A DNA stretch of 64,000 nucleotides from Bog-756 sp038210245 (GTDB lineage Bacteria > Actinomycetota > Acidimicrobiia > Acidimicrobiales > RAAP-2), in NCBI GenBank assembly GCA_038210245.1, contig JBBQWW010000004.1, positions 52,480 through 116,479 of the forward strand, written 5' to 3'. Below are positions 26,649 through 35,593 of the stretch, piece by piece. The stretch's first letter is position 1; every line of letters begins with the position of its first letter. Below the pieces are notes generated by a model. The model was not told where the DNA came from. It was given only the letters and a program-made list of their open reading frames with translations, and ran no database searches. A program made the translations under genes and the position numbers.

Positions 26649-27266
26649 CTAGTCGGGACTGACCGCCACCCCCCGGGTGAACCAGCTCCAGGGCTTCGGC
26701 CCGACGCCGTAGCGCTGGTCCACCTCGTCGAGGGTAAAGCCGGCGCCCCGAACCAGGGCTACGGGGTCACGGGTGAGGTGACAGCCATCGGCCACCCGGC
26801 GCTGCAAAGGTTCCAGCCGGCGCTGCCACGCGGCTACCCCCGCGTCAGGAGCAAGGCCGTGCTCGAGGAAGTGGAACCGGCCTCCTGGACGGAGCACCCG
26901 TCGGACCTCGGCCAAGGCGGCGTCGACGTCGGGAATGGTGCATAGGGCGAAGGTGCAGAGTGCATCGTCGCAGGAGTCGTCAGGCAGTGGGATCGACTGA
27001 CCGTCGAGCCCGACGAGCTCCACCGGCACCGACGAGCCGGCGATCCGACGCTGCGCGATCCGAAAGCCCTTGGCTGACGGTTCGACGGCAAGTACCTTTT
27101 CGACCGTAGCCGGGTAGTGCTCGACGTTGAGTCCCGAGCCAAACCCGATCTCGAGGACCTGTCCGGAGAGCCCACTGGACAGTTCGCTCCGCCACTTCTT
27201 CAGTCCGGCGGTCCCACACGCCCGGTCGACCAGGACGGGGAGGACGTGTTCTCGGTAGAGACCCAT
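26649..27266 (-). CDS. Class I SAM-dependent methyltransferase
   Basis: 205 aa. SAM-binding motif VLEIGFGSGLNVEHYP, acidic motif VLAVEPSAKGF, and motifs DDALCTFALCTIPDV and RVLRPGGRFHFLEHG place it with type-11 methyltransferases; the FLEHG form is common in small-molecule and phospholipid methyltransferases. The ATG at 27266 fits the family start MGLYREHVLPVL. The substrate is unknown. Confidence 0.83.
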   Translation of the reverse strand: MGLYREHVLPVLVDRACGTAGLKKWRSELSSGLSGQVLEIGFGSGLNVEHYPATVEKVLAVEPSAKGFRIAQRRIAGSSVPVELVGLDGQSIPLPDDSCDDALCTFALCTIPDVDAALAEVRRVLRPGGRFHFLEHGLAPDAGVAAWQRRLEPLQRRVADGCHLTRDPVALVRGAGFTLDEVDQRYGVGPKPWSWFTRGVAVSPD

Positions 27267-27431
27267 GCAGCCAGCGTACCGACCGATCCGGCACGGACTT
27301 GGCGGATGAGGGCTCGAACGACGACCGGCCCCCTGGCGCGAATCCGGCGGCCGGTTGATTCGCCCGATGCGACGTGAACCACCGCCCGGTTCGGCGATCG
27401 GGGCCGTGTAACAGGCCGGTAGCGTTCCGGC

Positions 27432-28166
27432 ATGCCTGCCAACACCGATGCGAACGAAGCCATCTGGAAGTCCGATGCCGCGATCTCGCACTGGGTGTCG
27501 ACAGCGGAGGATCGTGAACGCCAACGCACTGACGCGCGCCGGCTCATGGCTGAGCTACTGCCGTTCGCCGACGACCAGACGTTCACCTTCGTCGACCTGG
27601 GAGCGGGGACCGGTGCTGCTGCTCGGGTGATCCTCGACCACTTCCCTGGCGCACGAGCCATCCTTGCCGACTACTCCCAGCAGATGATGGAGCAAGGGTG
27701 CCGAGAGCTTTCCGCCTTCGGGGATCGCTTCACCTATGTCGAGTTCGATCTCGCTCGCGGTTCCTGGCCGATGGAGATCCCCGGTGACATCGACGCGATC
27801 GTCTCGTCGCTGTGTGTCCATCACCTCCCCGATGTGCGCAAGGGAGAGTTGTTCAGCGAGATCCTGGAACACCTGGCCCCTGGGGGCTGGTACCTCAACT
27901 ACGACCCCGTCGCTACCGAGGACCCTGTCGTCGAGACGGCCTGGCTGCGGGCCGGGGACCGCCGTGACCCCGACGCAGCGGCAATACGTGAGAACCGATC
28001 GGCCGAGGAGCAGGCCCGTTACGAGAACCACGTTCGCTACATCACCGCGCTCGACCCTCAGCTCGACCTCCTGCGGGAGGCCGGGTTCGAGGCGATCGAC
28101 GTGTACTGGAAGCAGCTCGACCACGTCATTTACGGCGGGAGGCGACCACTCGGGGACCGCGCCTGA
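27432..28166 (+). CDS. Class I SAM-dependent methyltransferase
   Basis: 244 aa. Motif I TFVDLGAGTGAAARVILDHF, motif II-like AILADYSQQMMEQG, motif AIVSSLCVHHLPD and LAPGGWYLNYDP are clear. It diverges from the methyltransferase at 26649. A conserved YENHVRYITALDPQLDLLRE near the C-terminus is shared with Methyltransf_25-type proteins. The substrate is unknown. Confidence 0.83.
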   Translation: MPANTDANEAIWKSDAAISHWVSTAEDRERQRTDARRLMAELLPFADDQTFTFVDLGAGTGAAARVILDHFPGARAILADYSQQMMEQGCRELSAFGDRFTYVEFDLARGSWPMEIPGDIDAIVSSLCVHHLPDVRKGELFSEILEHLAPGGWYLNYDPVATEDPVVETAWLRAGDRRDPDAAAIRENRSAEEQARYENHVRYITALDPQLDLLREAGFEAIDVYWKQLDHVIYGGRRPLGDRA

Positions 28167-28724
28167 CCACGGAGGGCCGGAGTGGCGGGATCGGGCCGCG
28201 TCCGGCCTCATCTACACGCGCTGTCTGCAGGATCGTCGACCGTGACCGATGTCCGCAATGCTGCGCCGGCCTCAGACTCATACAGGGGAATTTGCGGTCC
28301 TCCGGTCGACAGTTGTCAGGCAGCCCCTCAAGCGGTTCTCCCGGCGTCGGGACCTGCTGGCGGGCGCCCCCTAGACCCGCCCGCCGATCCAGGCGTGAAC
28401 GCGTGCGTCCGTTCATCGGCCGCCGGGCATTGACCGCCGGGCATTGACCGCCTTGCTCAGGAATCGGTTTCACCAGTATTTCCGCGCTGGGCTCGAAATG
28501 CGGCTTCGAGGTGCGAAGTCACAGATCAGGGTGCCAATTGACAAGTTCTGCCCCGTTCGCTGCGGCAATCACCTGCGGGCGTGGCGGCCGGGCTGAGGTG
28601 CTCGCGGTAGAAAACATGTCGTCGGCTCGGCCCGAGATATTGCGGCCCATAACCGGTATGGGGCACCCTCATTGGGTGACCTTCGGCTCTGTTCACTCTC
28701 GTCTGGTCGGACGAAGCTGGGGGG
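28167..28724. other. 558-bp intergenic region with a short tandem repeat
   Basis: No convincing gene. A 14-bp unit CCGCCGGGCATTGA is repeated at 28420-28433 and 28434-28447, followed by CCGCC. The right part is less GC-rich and probably holds the promoter of the copper operon. Confidence 0.5.
28420..28452 (+). repeat. 14-bp tandem duplication
   Basis: CCGCCGGGCATTGA twice in tandem plus a partial third CCGCC. Probably a slippage product. Confidence 0.8.
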
Positions 28725-29003
28725 ATGATGCACAACGGTTACGGCAGCGGCGGTAGTCACTTCGGCCTGTGGGTCCTCGTGATCGTCGCCATGGTCGTGT
28801 TCTGGGGAGCGTTGGCGTGGATCATCGTGACCCTGGTGCGCCAGCGTGGTACCCCGACCGGCTCGATTCCCCAGGCTGCCGGATCGAGTTCGTCGCTGCC
28901 AAGTTCGGACGCCCTGCGTATCCTCAACGAGCGACTGGCTCGAGGTGACATCGATGAGGACGAATACGCCCGCCGCCGGTCACTGATCGAAGGGTCCGGG
29001 TGA
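28725..29003 (+). CDS. Small membrane protein with SHOCT domain
   Basis: 92 aa. One membrane helix (GLWVLVIVAMVVFWGALAWI) is followed by a Ser-rich linker and a C-terminal SHOCT motif (DALRILNERLARGDIDEDEY). A His/Gly-rich start (MMHNGYGSGGSHFG) might bind metal. Such proteins commonly accompany copper-handling genes. Its stop overlaps the next gene's GTG start, so the two are coupled. Confidence 0.78.
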   Translation: MMHNGYGSGGSHFGLWVLVIVAMVVFWGALAWIIVTLVRQRGTPTGSIPQAAGSSSSLPSSDALRILNERLARGDIDEDEYARRRSLIEGSG

Positions 29004-29560
29004 GCGCCGGACCTGATCATCGCCGGATGGTCGTCGCCTCGGTCATCGCAACTGTTGCCCTGGCTGCGGGGACGGTGGCGGTGATCGGCCTGGCCAGTGA
29101 CCGCAATACGTCTCCGGTCAACGGGGCCTACGGTGCCATCTCCTGCGCAGCTCCGGCGCTTCCTGGGACCACGATCAGCGTTCAGACCACCGATGCCGGC
29201 GACATGATGATGGGCCAGGCCCCGATGAGGGCGTCCTTGGTGGCCTCGCCTTCGACCGTTCCGGCGGGAAGAGTCTCCTTCGTCGTGTCCAACACCGGAG
29301 TCTTGGTACATGAGCTGGTGATCCTCCCTCTCCCGACTGACGGCCCCGGCACACGTCCCACCGGCACCGACGGCAAGATCGATGAGTCCCAGAGCTTGGG
29401 TGAGGCGTCCCATTCATGTGGAGCTGGAGTGGGGGACGGGATCGCTCCTGGGAGTACCGGTTGGACCACAGTGAACCTCAGGGCCGGTCGCTACGAGCTC
29501 GTCTGCGATCAGCCCTGGCACTACGCCGCTGGGATGTTCGACGTTCTGACCGTGACATAG
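29000..29560 (+). CDS. Membrane-anchored cupredoxin-like copper protein
   Basis: 186 aa. An N-terminal signal anchor (VVASVIATVALAAGTVAVIG) exports a beta-barrel domain. Type-1 copper ligands are readable: His104 (LVHELVI), Cys169, His174 and Met179 in LVCDQPWHYAAGMF. A Met/Asp-rich loop (DAGDMMMGQAPM) may bind further copper. It probably buffers or transfers copper outside the membrane. The GTG start overlaps the SHOCT gene's stop by 4 nt, and csoR follows 91 bp downstream. Confidence 0.82.
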   Translation: MSAGPDHRRMVVASVIATVALAAGTVAVIGLASDRNTSPVNGAYGAISCAAPALPGTTISVQTTDAGDMMMGQAPMRASLVASPSTVPAGRVSFVVSNTGVLVHELVILPLPTDGPGTRPTGTDGKIDESQSLGEASHSCGAGVGDGIAPGSTGWTTVNLRAGRYELVCDQPWHYAAGMFDVLTVT

Positions 29561-29628
29561 CCCACATCGGCTTTCCCCCAAGTCCTCGCCTCTCGTTGCC
29601 TCGAAGTGGCGATCCTGCTATTCTCGAC

Positions 29629-29649
29629 CTATACACATAGGGGGTATAG
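29629..29649. promoter_or_regulatory. CsoR-type operator overlapping the csoR leader
   Basis: CTATAC-N9-GTATAG with a G-rich right half (GGGGGTATAG), ending 2 bp before the csoR ATG. The left half is degenerate compared with the sulfur-block palindromes. Autoregulation by CsoR is inferred. Confidence 0.6.
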
Positions 29650-29651
29650 GT

Positions 29652-29969
29652 ATGGCAGGCAAGACATCCACGCCAGAGCCAGGCACCTTGCCGGGCTACT
29701 CGGACGACAGGGAGCTGGTGTTCAAGCGGCTTCGTCGCATTGAGGGCCAGGTGCGAGGCCTCCAGCGGATGGTCGAAGAGGACCGGTATTGCATCGACAT
29801 CCTTGAGCAGGTGTCAGCCGCCACCCGAGCCCTCCAGTCCGTGGCCCTGGTCCTGATGGATGAGCATCTGGCCCACTGTGTCTCCGATGCAGTCAAAGTA
29901 GGAGGCGATGAGGCAGAAACCAAGCTGGCCGAGGCCTCGGCCGCCATCTCTCGTTTGGTTCGTTCGTGA
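29652..29969 (+). CDS. csoR: Copper-sensing repressor CsoR
   Basis: DUF156 repressor of 105 aa. The Cu(I) ligands of CsoR are all present: Cys47 (RYCIDIL), His72 and Cys76 (DEHLAHCV), spaced 25 and 4 residues apart as in the Mycobacterium protein. It differs from the island's other DUF156 protein (23240), which lacks the His. The stop overlaps the start of the permease gene, and a G-rich palindrome covers its leader. Confidence 0.9.
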   Translation: MAGKTSTPEPGTLPGYSDDRELVFKRLRRIEGQVRGLQRMVEEDRYCIDILEQVSAATRALQSVALVLMDEHLAHCVSDAVKVGGDEAETKLAEASAAISRLVRS

Positions 29970-31297
29970 CCGGAGCCCTCCTGGCCGGCGTGCCGGTGCT
30001 CACCGACATCGCCCGCAGCCTGCGGGAGGGCTTCTTCATGTTCTGGGAGACCCTGTGGCCCCTGATCCTCGGCTTCGGCCTCTCGGGGGCTGTCCAGGCG
30101 TTCGTGTCCCGGGAGTCGATGCAGAAGAAAATGGGCGACCACGGGCCGGCCTCCATCGCCCGGGCCGGCGGGTACGGCATGGTCTCCTCGTCTTGCTCGT
30201 ACGCGGCCTCGGCCATGTCCAAGTCCCTCTTCGTCAAGGGGGCCGACTTCGTGGCCTCGACAGTCTTCATGTTCGCCTCGACCAACTTGGTCCTCGAACT
30301 GGGCATCGTGCTGCTTGTGCTCATGGGCTGGCAGTTCGCCGCCGCAGAGTTCGTGGGTGGTGCGATCATGATCGTGCTGATGGCAGTACTCGGCAGTTTC
30401 TGGTTTCGAGGTCGGATGATCGCCCAGGCGCGCCAACGCTTGGAGGCCGAGTCAGCTTCGGGCCATCAGCACGGGCCAGTGGAGAACATCGAACTCCAGA
30501 GCGAGCCCTGGGGGACCAAGCTCCGGAGCAAAGAGGGCTGGGCGAATGCGGCCACTTACACTATGGCCGACCTCACCATGCTGCGACGCGAACTGGTCAT
30601 CGGCTTCACCGTGGCCGGATTCCTGGCCGTACTGGTGCCGGTCGATGTGTGGAACACCGTATTTCTGCACGGCCACGGCTTCTGGACGAGCCTGGAGAAC
30701 GTCATCGTCGGTCCGTTCATTGCCATCATCAGCTTCGTCTGCTCGATCGGGAACGTGCCTCTGGCGGCCGCTCTGTGGCACGGTGGGATCTCGTTCGGTG
30801 GGGTGATCTCGTTCATCTTCGCCGACCTCATCGCCTTGCCGTTGCTCCTCATCTACCGGCGCTACTACGGCACACGGATGACTCTGCGGATGCTGGCCCT
30901 CTTCTGGGCGGTGATGTCGACCGCCGGCCTGATCACCGAGGGCATCTTCGGAGCGTTCGGTGCCATCCCCGCCACCCGGCCCGTCACGGTGGCCCCGGCC
31001 CACTTCCAGTGGAACTACACCACGTACCTGAACATCATCTTCCTGGCACTCTTCGGCCTCCTGTACTGGACCTATCGCAACCGGGAGCGCCTGGGCGGGG
31101 GCAGTGGATATGCCCTTGATCCGGTATGCGGCATGCAGGTCCAGACGGCCAACGCCCCGACCTCACTCGTCCACGACGGCCATGTCGAGTACTTCTGTTC
31201 TGACCACTGCAGGCATCGTTTCGAACAGAGACGTGATCAGCCCGACGAAGCAGGGGCGGGAACGGGACACAGCCAGCCTAAACACGTCGTCCCCTGA
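29966..31297 (+). CDS. Permease (ArsP/DUF318 type) with C-terminal YHS domain
   Basis: 443 aa. Two bundles of four helices carry the DUF318 features GGYGMVSSSCSYAASAMSKS and FVCSIGNVPLAAALWHGGIS. After about residue 370 a YHS metal-binding domain follows (LDPVCGMQV, then YFCSDHCRHRFEQ). Permease-plus-YHS fusions are often found with copper or arsenic genes. Coupled to csoR by a 4-nt overlap, so copper-responsive expression and metal export are inferred; the ion is not proven. Confidence 0.83.
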   Translation: MTGALLAGVPVLTDIARSLREGFFMFWETLWPLILGFGLSGAVQAFVSRESMQKKMGDHGPASIARAGGYGMVSSSCSYAASAMSKSLFVKGADFVASTVFMFASTNLVLELGIVLLVLMGWQFAAAEFVGGAIMIVLMAVLGSFWFRGRMIAQARQRLEAESASGHQHGPVENIELQSEPWGTKLRSKEGWANAATYTMADLTMLRRELVIGFTVAGFLAVLVPVDVWNTVFLHGHGFWTSLENVIVGPFIAIISFVCSIGNVPLAAALWHGGISFGGVISFIFADLIALPLLLIYRRYYGTRMTLRMLALFWAVMSTAGLITEGIFGAFGAIPATRPVTVAPAHFQWNYTTYLNIIFLALFGLLYWTYRNRERLGGGSGYALDPVCGMQVQTANAPTSLVHDGHVEYFCSDHCRHRFEQRRDQPDEAGAGTGHSQPKHVVP

Positions 31298-31341
31298 GCG
31301 GTGGCGGGAGCAACGGTGAGATCACAAGTAGAGGACGGCCA

Positions 31342-31623
31342 ATGAAGCAGGAACGCATCGTCAGCCAAATCGACAAGATGGTGGCATCGGGTCGAATCAC
31401 TGAGCAAGAAGCGGTACGACTCCGTGCCACCGAAGGGACAGCCGACTTCGATGCGGCGGTTGCTGGCATCCGGGCACGACATGCCGCGGTGCACATGGAA
31501 GGAGCAATCGGAGCCGGCCAGATGAGCCAGGAGGAAGCAGCTAGCTATCTTGACCGCCTGCGCAACGGCGAGCACCCCAAGGGCCTCCGAGCCCAGCTCG
31601 CAATGCATCGTCAGCGAAAATAA
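31342..31623 (+). CDS. Small helical protein with SHOCT-like repeats (93 aa)
   Basis: No named family. Two similar helical segments (IDKMVASGRITEQEAVRLRA and GAIGAGQMSQEEAASYLDRL) recall SHOCT-type oligomerisation motifs. GAGGA lies 6 nt before the ATG. It starts 44 bp after the permease, so probably belongs to the csoR operon. Confidence 0.65.
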   Translation: MKQERIVSQIDKMVASGRITEQEAVRLRATEGTADFDAAVAGIRARHAAVHMEGAIGAGQMSQEEAASYLDRLRNGEHPKGLRAQLAMHRQRK

Positions 31624-31963
31624 AGGCTGTCATCAAAGTGCCGTTCCGGGCGCAAGCAACATTCGCGAGCGCCGCGGCGCTGGAGCACCCGGGCACCGCG
31701 AAAGTGATGGCCACGGCGACCCTTGCGGGTGACCGAGCCATCGGGCCATCCTCTGCCGCCCCCGCCTTGATCCCGAGGTTGCCCAGGAATCAGTTACCCC
31801 ATGGTTGTGCAAACCCGACTGAAGTGTGCCGGCCACACTGACAGCGGCGCTGACGGCGGCGAAGCCTGCCTTCTCCACGTGAGACTTGATTCATGTGTCC
31901 CAGCTTCGGCGGCCATCGATTTCCACCGTCCCGCGCCGGTTCGCGACATGGGATGCTGCAGAG
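31624..31963. other. Intergenic region without recognisable gene
   Basis: 340 bp after the copper operon. Short frames in all phases lack family resemblance; no terminator hairpin with a T-run was found. Confidence 0.5.
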
Positions 31964-32299
31964 ATGGACATCATTTCGCTCAGCGACGCTCCAGGCTACG
32001 ACAGCGACCGCGTGGTAGCTCAGCTGTTCCTTGAGGGCTCGCAATCCAATGTCCGCGTCATCCGACTCAGCCCTGGCCAGGCCCTGCCCCCACACACCCA
32101 CGGCTCATCGGATCTCATGATCTTCGCGGTCGAAGGTGAAGGGACGCTCGATACAGAAAATGGCGCAGTTCCTTTCGGAGCCGGGACTCTTGCTTTTTAC
32201 AGGGGCGACGAGGAGTTGCGTGTGGCCAACAAGGGTCGGACCGGCCTCACCATGCTGGCCTTCCTCTCCCCGCCATTCCCGCCCCGCTCCATAACTTGA
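31964..32299 (+). CDS. Small cupin-domain protein
   Basis: 111 aa single cupin. Motif 1 is seen as PGQALPPHTHGSSDLMIFAV and motif 2 around GAVPFGAGTLAFYRGDEELR. The ATG at 31964 (MDIISLSDAPGY) is preferred to an in-frame ATG 26 codons earlier, whose extra residues look non-coding. The function is unknown; such proteins bind a metal or small ligand. Confidence 0.78.
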   Translation: MDIISLSDAPGYDSDRVVAQLFLEGSQSNVRVIRLSPGQALPPHTHGSSDLMIFAVEGEGTLDTENGAVPFGAGTLAFYRGDEELRVANKGRTGLTMLAFLSPPFPPRSIT

Positions 32300-32491
32300 T
32301 GGGCGAGTGGAGACAGCATTGAGCAGATCAGCCCGCGTGCGGCATGTTGCTCGGCGGCACAAACCTCGGCCGACGGAGTCCGACGTCCAACCGCCCCTAC
32401 CGCCCTGCCGGGCCGCAATACGATTGCCAAGCGGTGGCGAGGGTGTCGACGGCGCTGCGGCGTGAATACCGTCACTACGGATGAGAGCAGA

Positions 32492-33043
32492 TCACTCGAT
32501 CGCAAGCGACGGGGTGCCTCCGAGGTCGTAGACGAGGGTATCGCCGGCGAGGCGGACCCCGTCGGTCGGCACGTGGGAGGTGAGACGGCCATCGTGCATG
32601 AGGTGGAGCACCTCTATCGCCCGGACCAGTACGAGGTAGTCGGCCAGGAGGCGCCGGTGACAACGCCACCAGACGGACTCGCTGCACATCACCGCGGTCG
32701 ACCCGCTCTCACCCAACGCCAACAACTCCTCAACACCTGCCAGAAAGGCCGGCGTCTCCATGTAGTCGGCATAGGCCCGGAACGCGTCGTGGCGCAGCGC
32801 CACATGCCGTGAGCCAGCCACCGGCCGGCGTCGACCGCCCAGTTCGCGCACCCAGACATAGCCGAGCCCGGTGTCAGGCATCCAGCGCTCCATCTCCTCC
32901 CGGCCGTACTGCGGGTTATGGCGGCTGCCGGGGAAGGACCGCACATCAACCACGCGGACGACATGAGCTCCGTTCAACAACGAGGCGAATGCCTCGACCG
33001 AGAGCGCGCCGTGACCTACCGTGTGCAATGTCCTCATCGCCAC
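32492..33043 (-). CDS. DUF488-family protein
   Basis: 183 aa. Typical motifs are LHTVGHGALSVEAFASLL, VVDVRSFPGSRHNPQY and VMCSESVWWRCHRRLLADYL, with a conserved Cys pair. DUF488 proteins are of unknown biochemical function, found widely near stress genes. A start at GTG 33043 or ATG 33037 is possible. Confidence 0.82.
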   Translation of the reverse strand: MAMRTLHTVGHGALSVEAFASLLNGAHVVRVVDVRSFPGSRHNPQYGREEMERWMPDTGLGYVWVRELGGRRRPVAGSRHVALRHDAFRAYADYMETPAFLAGVEELLALGESGSTAVMCSESVWWRCHRRLLADYLVLVRAIEVLHLMHDGRLTSHVPTDGVRLAGDTLVYDLGGTPSLAIE

Positions 33044-33171
33044 TAGGTCATCCTACGGTGCGGGGCAGACGTCCGTGGTGGGCGATGGCCTCCAGGGTGA
33101 CCATGTCACCGCCGGACTGAGAACGTCGGCGAGCCAGCGCCAGAGGACCCCGCTCGACAAGGATGCAGAAT

Positions 33172-34236
33172 ATGGATGAGAAGAAGCTCCGGATGTTCTC
33201 GTTTCTCGTGTTTACCAAGCTCGAGGGCGCTGTGACCGCGGGGATGGTCCACCTCGGCGACAAACTCGGTCTGTACGTGGCGCTGCGAGATGCCGGGAAG
33301 CCACTACATTCGGATGAGCTGGCCCAACGAGCAGGTCTCCATGAGCGCTGGGTTCGCGAGTGGGCATACAACCAAGCGGCCGCTCGAATCATCGACTGCG
33401 ACGACGAAGAGCACTTCTCGCTGTCGGACGAAGCTGCCGCGGTCCTTGCGACTCCCGACCACCCGGCATACGGGATGGGAATGTTCCACCGGTTTCCCAA
33501 CACGATGGACACGCTTCGAGCGATGCCTGAGAGCTTCCGTACCGGGCAAGGGCACGATTACGACAGTCATGGTCCCGAAGCTGCGGTTGGCATCGAACGA
33601 TCATTCGAACCATGGAACCGCACGAACCTGCTGCCCGTGGTGCTGCCCGCTCTCGACGGCGTCGCCGGGCGGCTCGCTGAGGGCATGATCACCGCGGACG
33701 TCGGGTGTGGTGCGGGGGGAGCACTGCTGCTGATGGCTTCCGCGTTTCCGAAGAGTCAGTTCCTCGGGTACGACATCAGCCAGTTCGCACTCGCCCGCGC
33801 GGAGGAGAAGCGCACGGCGTCCGACGCGTCGAATGTTTCGTTCCACGACCCACGAGACGAGCCACTGCCCGACGACGGATCAATCGGATTTATTACGACG
33901 TTTGATTGCATCCACGACATGACGCATCCGTTCGAGATGATGCAGGCATTGCGTCGGGCGATCACCCCCGATGGCACGTGGCTACTCGTCGACATCAAGG
34001 CGCATGACACGTTTGCGCTGAACGCGTCGGAGAATCCGATGGCATCGTTGATGTACGGCATCAGCGTTCTATCGTGCATGTCGTCGGCGATGTCGGCGCC
34101 TGACGGTGCGGGCCTCGGCACTCTCGGCCTCACTCCGGCCAAGGCCGAAGCGATGACACGCGCAGCAGGGTTCAGTCGTTTCCGCCGGCTTGATGTCGAT
34201 CATCCAGTCAACGCGTTCTACGAGATCCGTCCTTGA
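33172..34236 (+). CDS. SAM-dependent methyltransferase with N-terminal winged helix (Rv2258c-like)
   Basis: 354 aa. The N-terminal winged helix (ELAQRAGLHERWVREWAYNQ) is followed by a class I methyltransferase fold (TADVGCGAGGALLLMASAFP, FLGYDISQFALARAEE, ITTFDCIHDMTHP). This architecture is typical of mycobacterial Rv2258c-type proteins. The ATG at 33172 has AAGGA 9 nt upstream; the ATG at 33163 is too close to it. The substrate is unknown. Confidence 0.82.
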   Translation: MDEKKLRMFSFLVFTKLEGAVTAGMVHLGDKLGLYVALRDAGKPLHSDELAQRAGLHERWVREWAYNQAAARIIDCDDEEHFSLSDEAAAVLATPDHPAYGMGMFHRFPNTMDTLRAMPESFRTGQGHDYDSHGPEAAVGIERSFEPWNRTNLLPVVLPALDGVAGRLAEGMITADVGCGAGGALLLMASAFPKSQFLGYDISQFALARAEEKRTASDASNVSFHDPRDEPLPDDGSIGFITTFDCIHDMTHPFEMMQALRRAITPDGTWLLVDIKAHDTFALNASENPMASLMYGISVLSCMSSAMSAPDGAGLGTLGLTPAKAEAMTRAAGFSRFRRLDVDHPVNAFYEIRP

Positions 34237-34366
34237 CCGGGTAGCCACCGGCGGCGTTCAAACGACAGTGACGGAGCGTCCGCCGCAGATCAGTGCCGTG
34301 CGTTGAGGGACAACATCGGCCGTGTGCTCGAACAGGTCGACGAGGTTGAAGGGCATCTGAGTCCGC

Positions 34367-35593
34367 TCAGCGCACTTCGTACGTGATCGGCATTTCCTTG
34401 TTCCCGTTGATCAGGTTCGAGTGGAGCCGTCGGGGAGGCGCCTCGAGTTCAATGTTCTCGATCGTGGCCAACAACTCCGTAAACAGAGTCTGGAGCGAGA
34501 ACCGAGCAAGACTGGCGCCTAGACAGAAATGCTCACCTATCCCGAATGACTGGTGCTGATTCGGAGATCGATCGATGAGAAAGGTGTTTGGTTCGTCGAA
34601 CACTGATGGGTCGCGATTCGATCCCGCGTACCACATCAGCACCTTGTCACCTTTGGCGATCTGCTTACCACCGAGCGTCACCTCGGTCGTGGCCGTGCGG
34701 CGGAAGTGGTGGATCGGTGGCTCCCAACGAAGCAGCTCGTCAATGGCCGGCCGCATGAGAGAGTGGTCCGCGATGAGTCGGTCGAGCGAGTCCGGATGGT
34801 CGAGCAACGTGAGCAGACCATGGGAGGTCGCAGTGCGCGTCGTCTCGTTGCCGGCAACGATGAGAAAAATGAAGAACAGGGTGAACTCCATATCCGTGAG
34901 CTTCCGGCCTAAGACCTCTGCCTCCAGTAGTACGGCCGTGAGGCTCCCCGAAGGGTTGGAGCGCTCGCGTGCAGCCATTTCACTGGCATAGCCAAAGATT
35001 TCGATTGTCGCCTCCATCGAAGTCTCCGGAGTAGGAGCAACCTCGGTGTCTTGATCATCGATCAAGGAATGACTGAGTTCATAGAGTCGCTGTCGATCTG
35101 CCGGGGGGACCCCCATGAGCTCGCTTATCGACCACATGGGGATTCTTGCGGCGACATCGGCAACGAACTCGCATCGGGTTCCATCGCGGAGTTCATCGAT
35201 CACTCTGGCCGTCTCGACCTTCAGCGATTCGCCGAGACGAGCGATCATCTTGGGCGTGAATGCCTTGGAGACGATCGAACGAAAGACCTTGTGCTCGGGG
35301 GGATCCATCCCGATGATGACCATGCGAAGCTGCTCAAGTGCGTCGTCGGGCATATCGAGTCGCAGCGGTCCACCGACCCAGCTGGAGAATTCGCCTGGGG
35401 ACGTCGAGACCCGGCGCACGTCTTCGTGCCGGGTCAAGGCCCAGAAACCTGGCCCATCGGATTCTTCATGCCAGTGCACTGGGTCTTCGGTCCGCAATCG
35501 GTCGAGCCACTCGTGTGGCGCACCCTCTTCCCACACGGAGGCATCGGTGAGGTCGATTTCGTCGATGCCGAGTCGTCCATCTCCAGACATCAA
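34367..35593 (-). CDS. Cytochrome P450 (CYP125/142/188-like)
   Basis: Soluble bacterial P450 of 408 aa. The I-helix oxygen-binding motif is AGNETTRTA, the K-helix ExxR is ELLRW, and the heme loop is FGIGEHFCLGASLAR with the Cys ligand. The N-terminal stretch EESDGPGFWALTRHEDVRRV resembles steroid/fatty-acid hydroxylating actinobacterial P450s. Its ATG overlaps the stop of the SRPBCC gene. No dedicated ferredoxin is adjacent. Codon use and a lower-GC look suggest transfer. Confidence 0.9.
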   Translation of the reverse strand: MMSGDGRLGIDEIDLTDASVWEEGAPHEWLDRLRTEDPVHWHEESDGPGFWALTRHEDVRRVSTSPGEFSSWVGGPLRLDMPDDALEQLRMVIIGMDPPEHKVFRSIVSKAFTPKMIARLGESLKVETARVIDELRDGTRCEFVADVAARIPMWSISELMGVPPADRQRLYELSHSLIDDQDTEVAPTPETSMEATIEIFGYASEMAARERSNPSGSLTAVLLEAEVLGRKLTDMEFTLFFIFLIVAGNETTRTATSHGLLTLLDHPDSLDRLIADHSLMRPAIDELLRWEPPIHHFRRTATTEVTLGGKQIAKGDKVLMWYAGSNRDPSVFDEPNTFLIDRSPNQHQSFGIGEHFCLGASLARFSLQTLFTELLATIENIELEAPPRRLHSNLINGNKEMPITYEVR

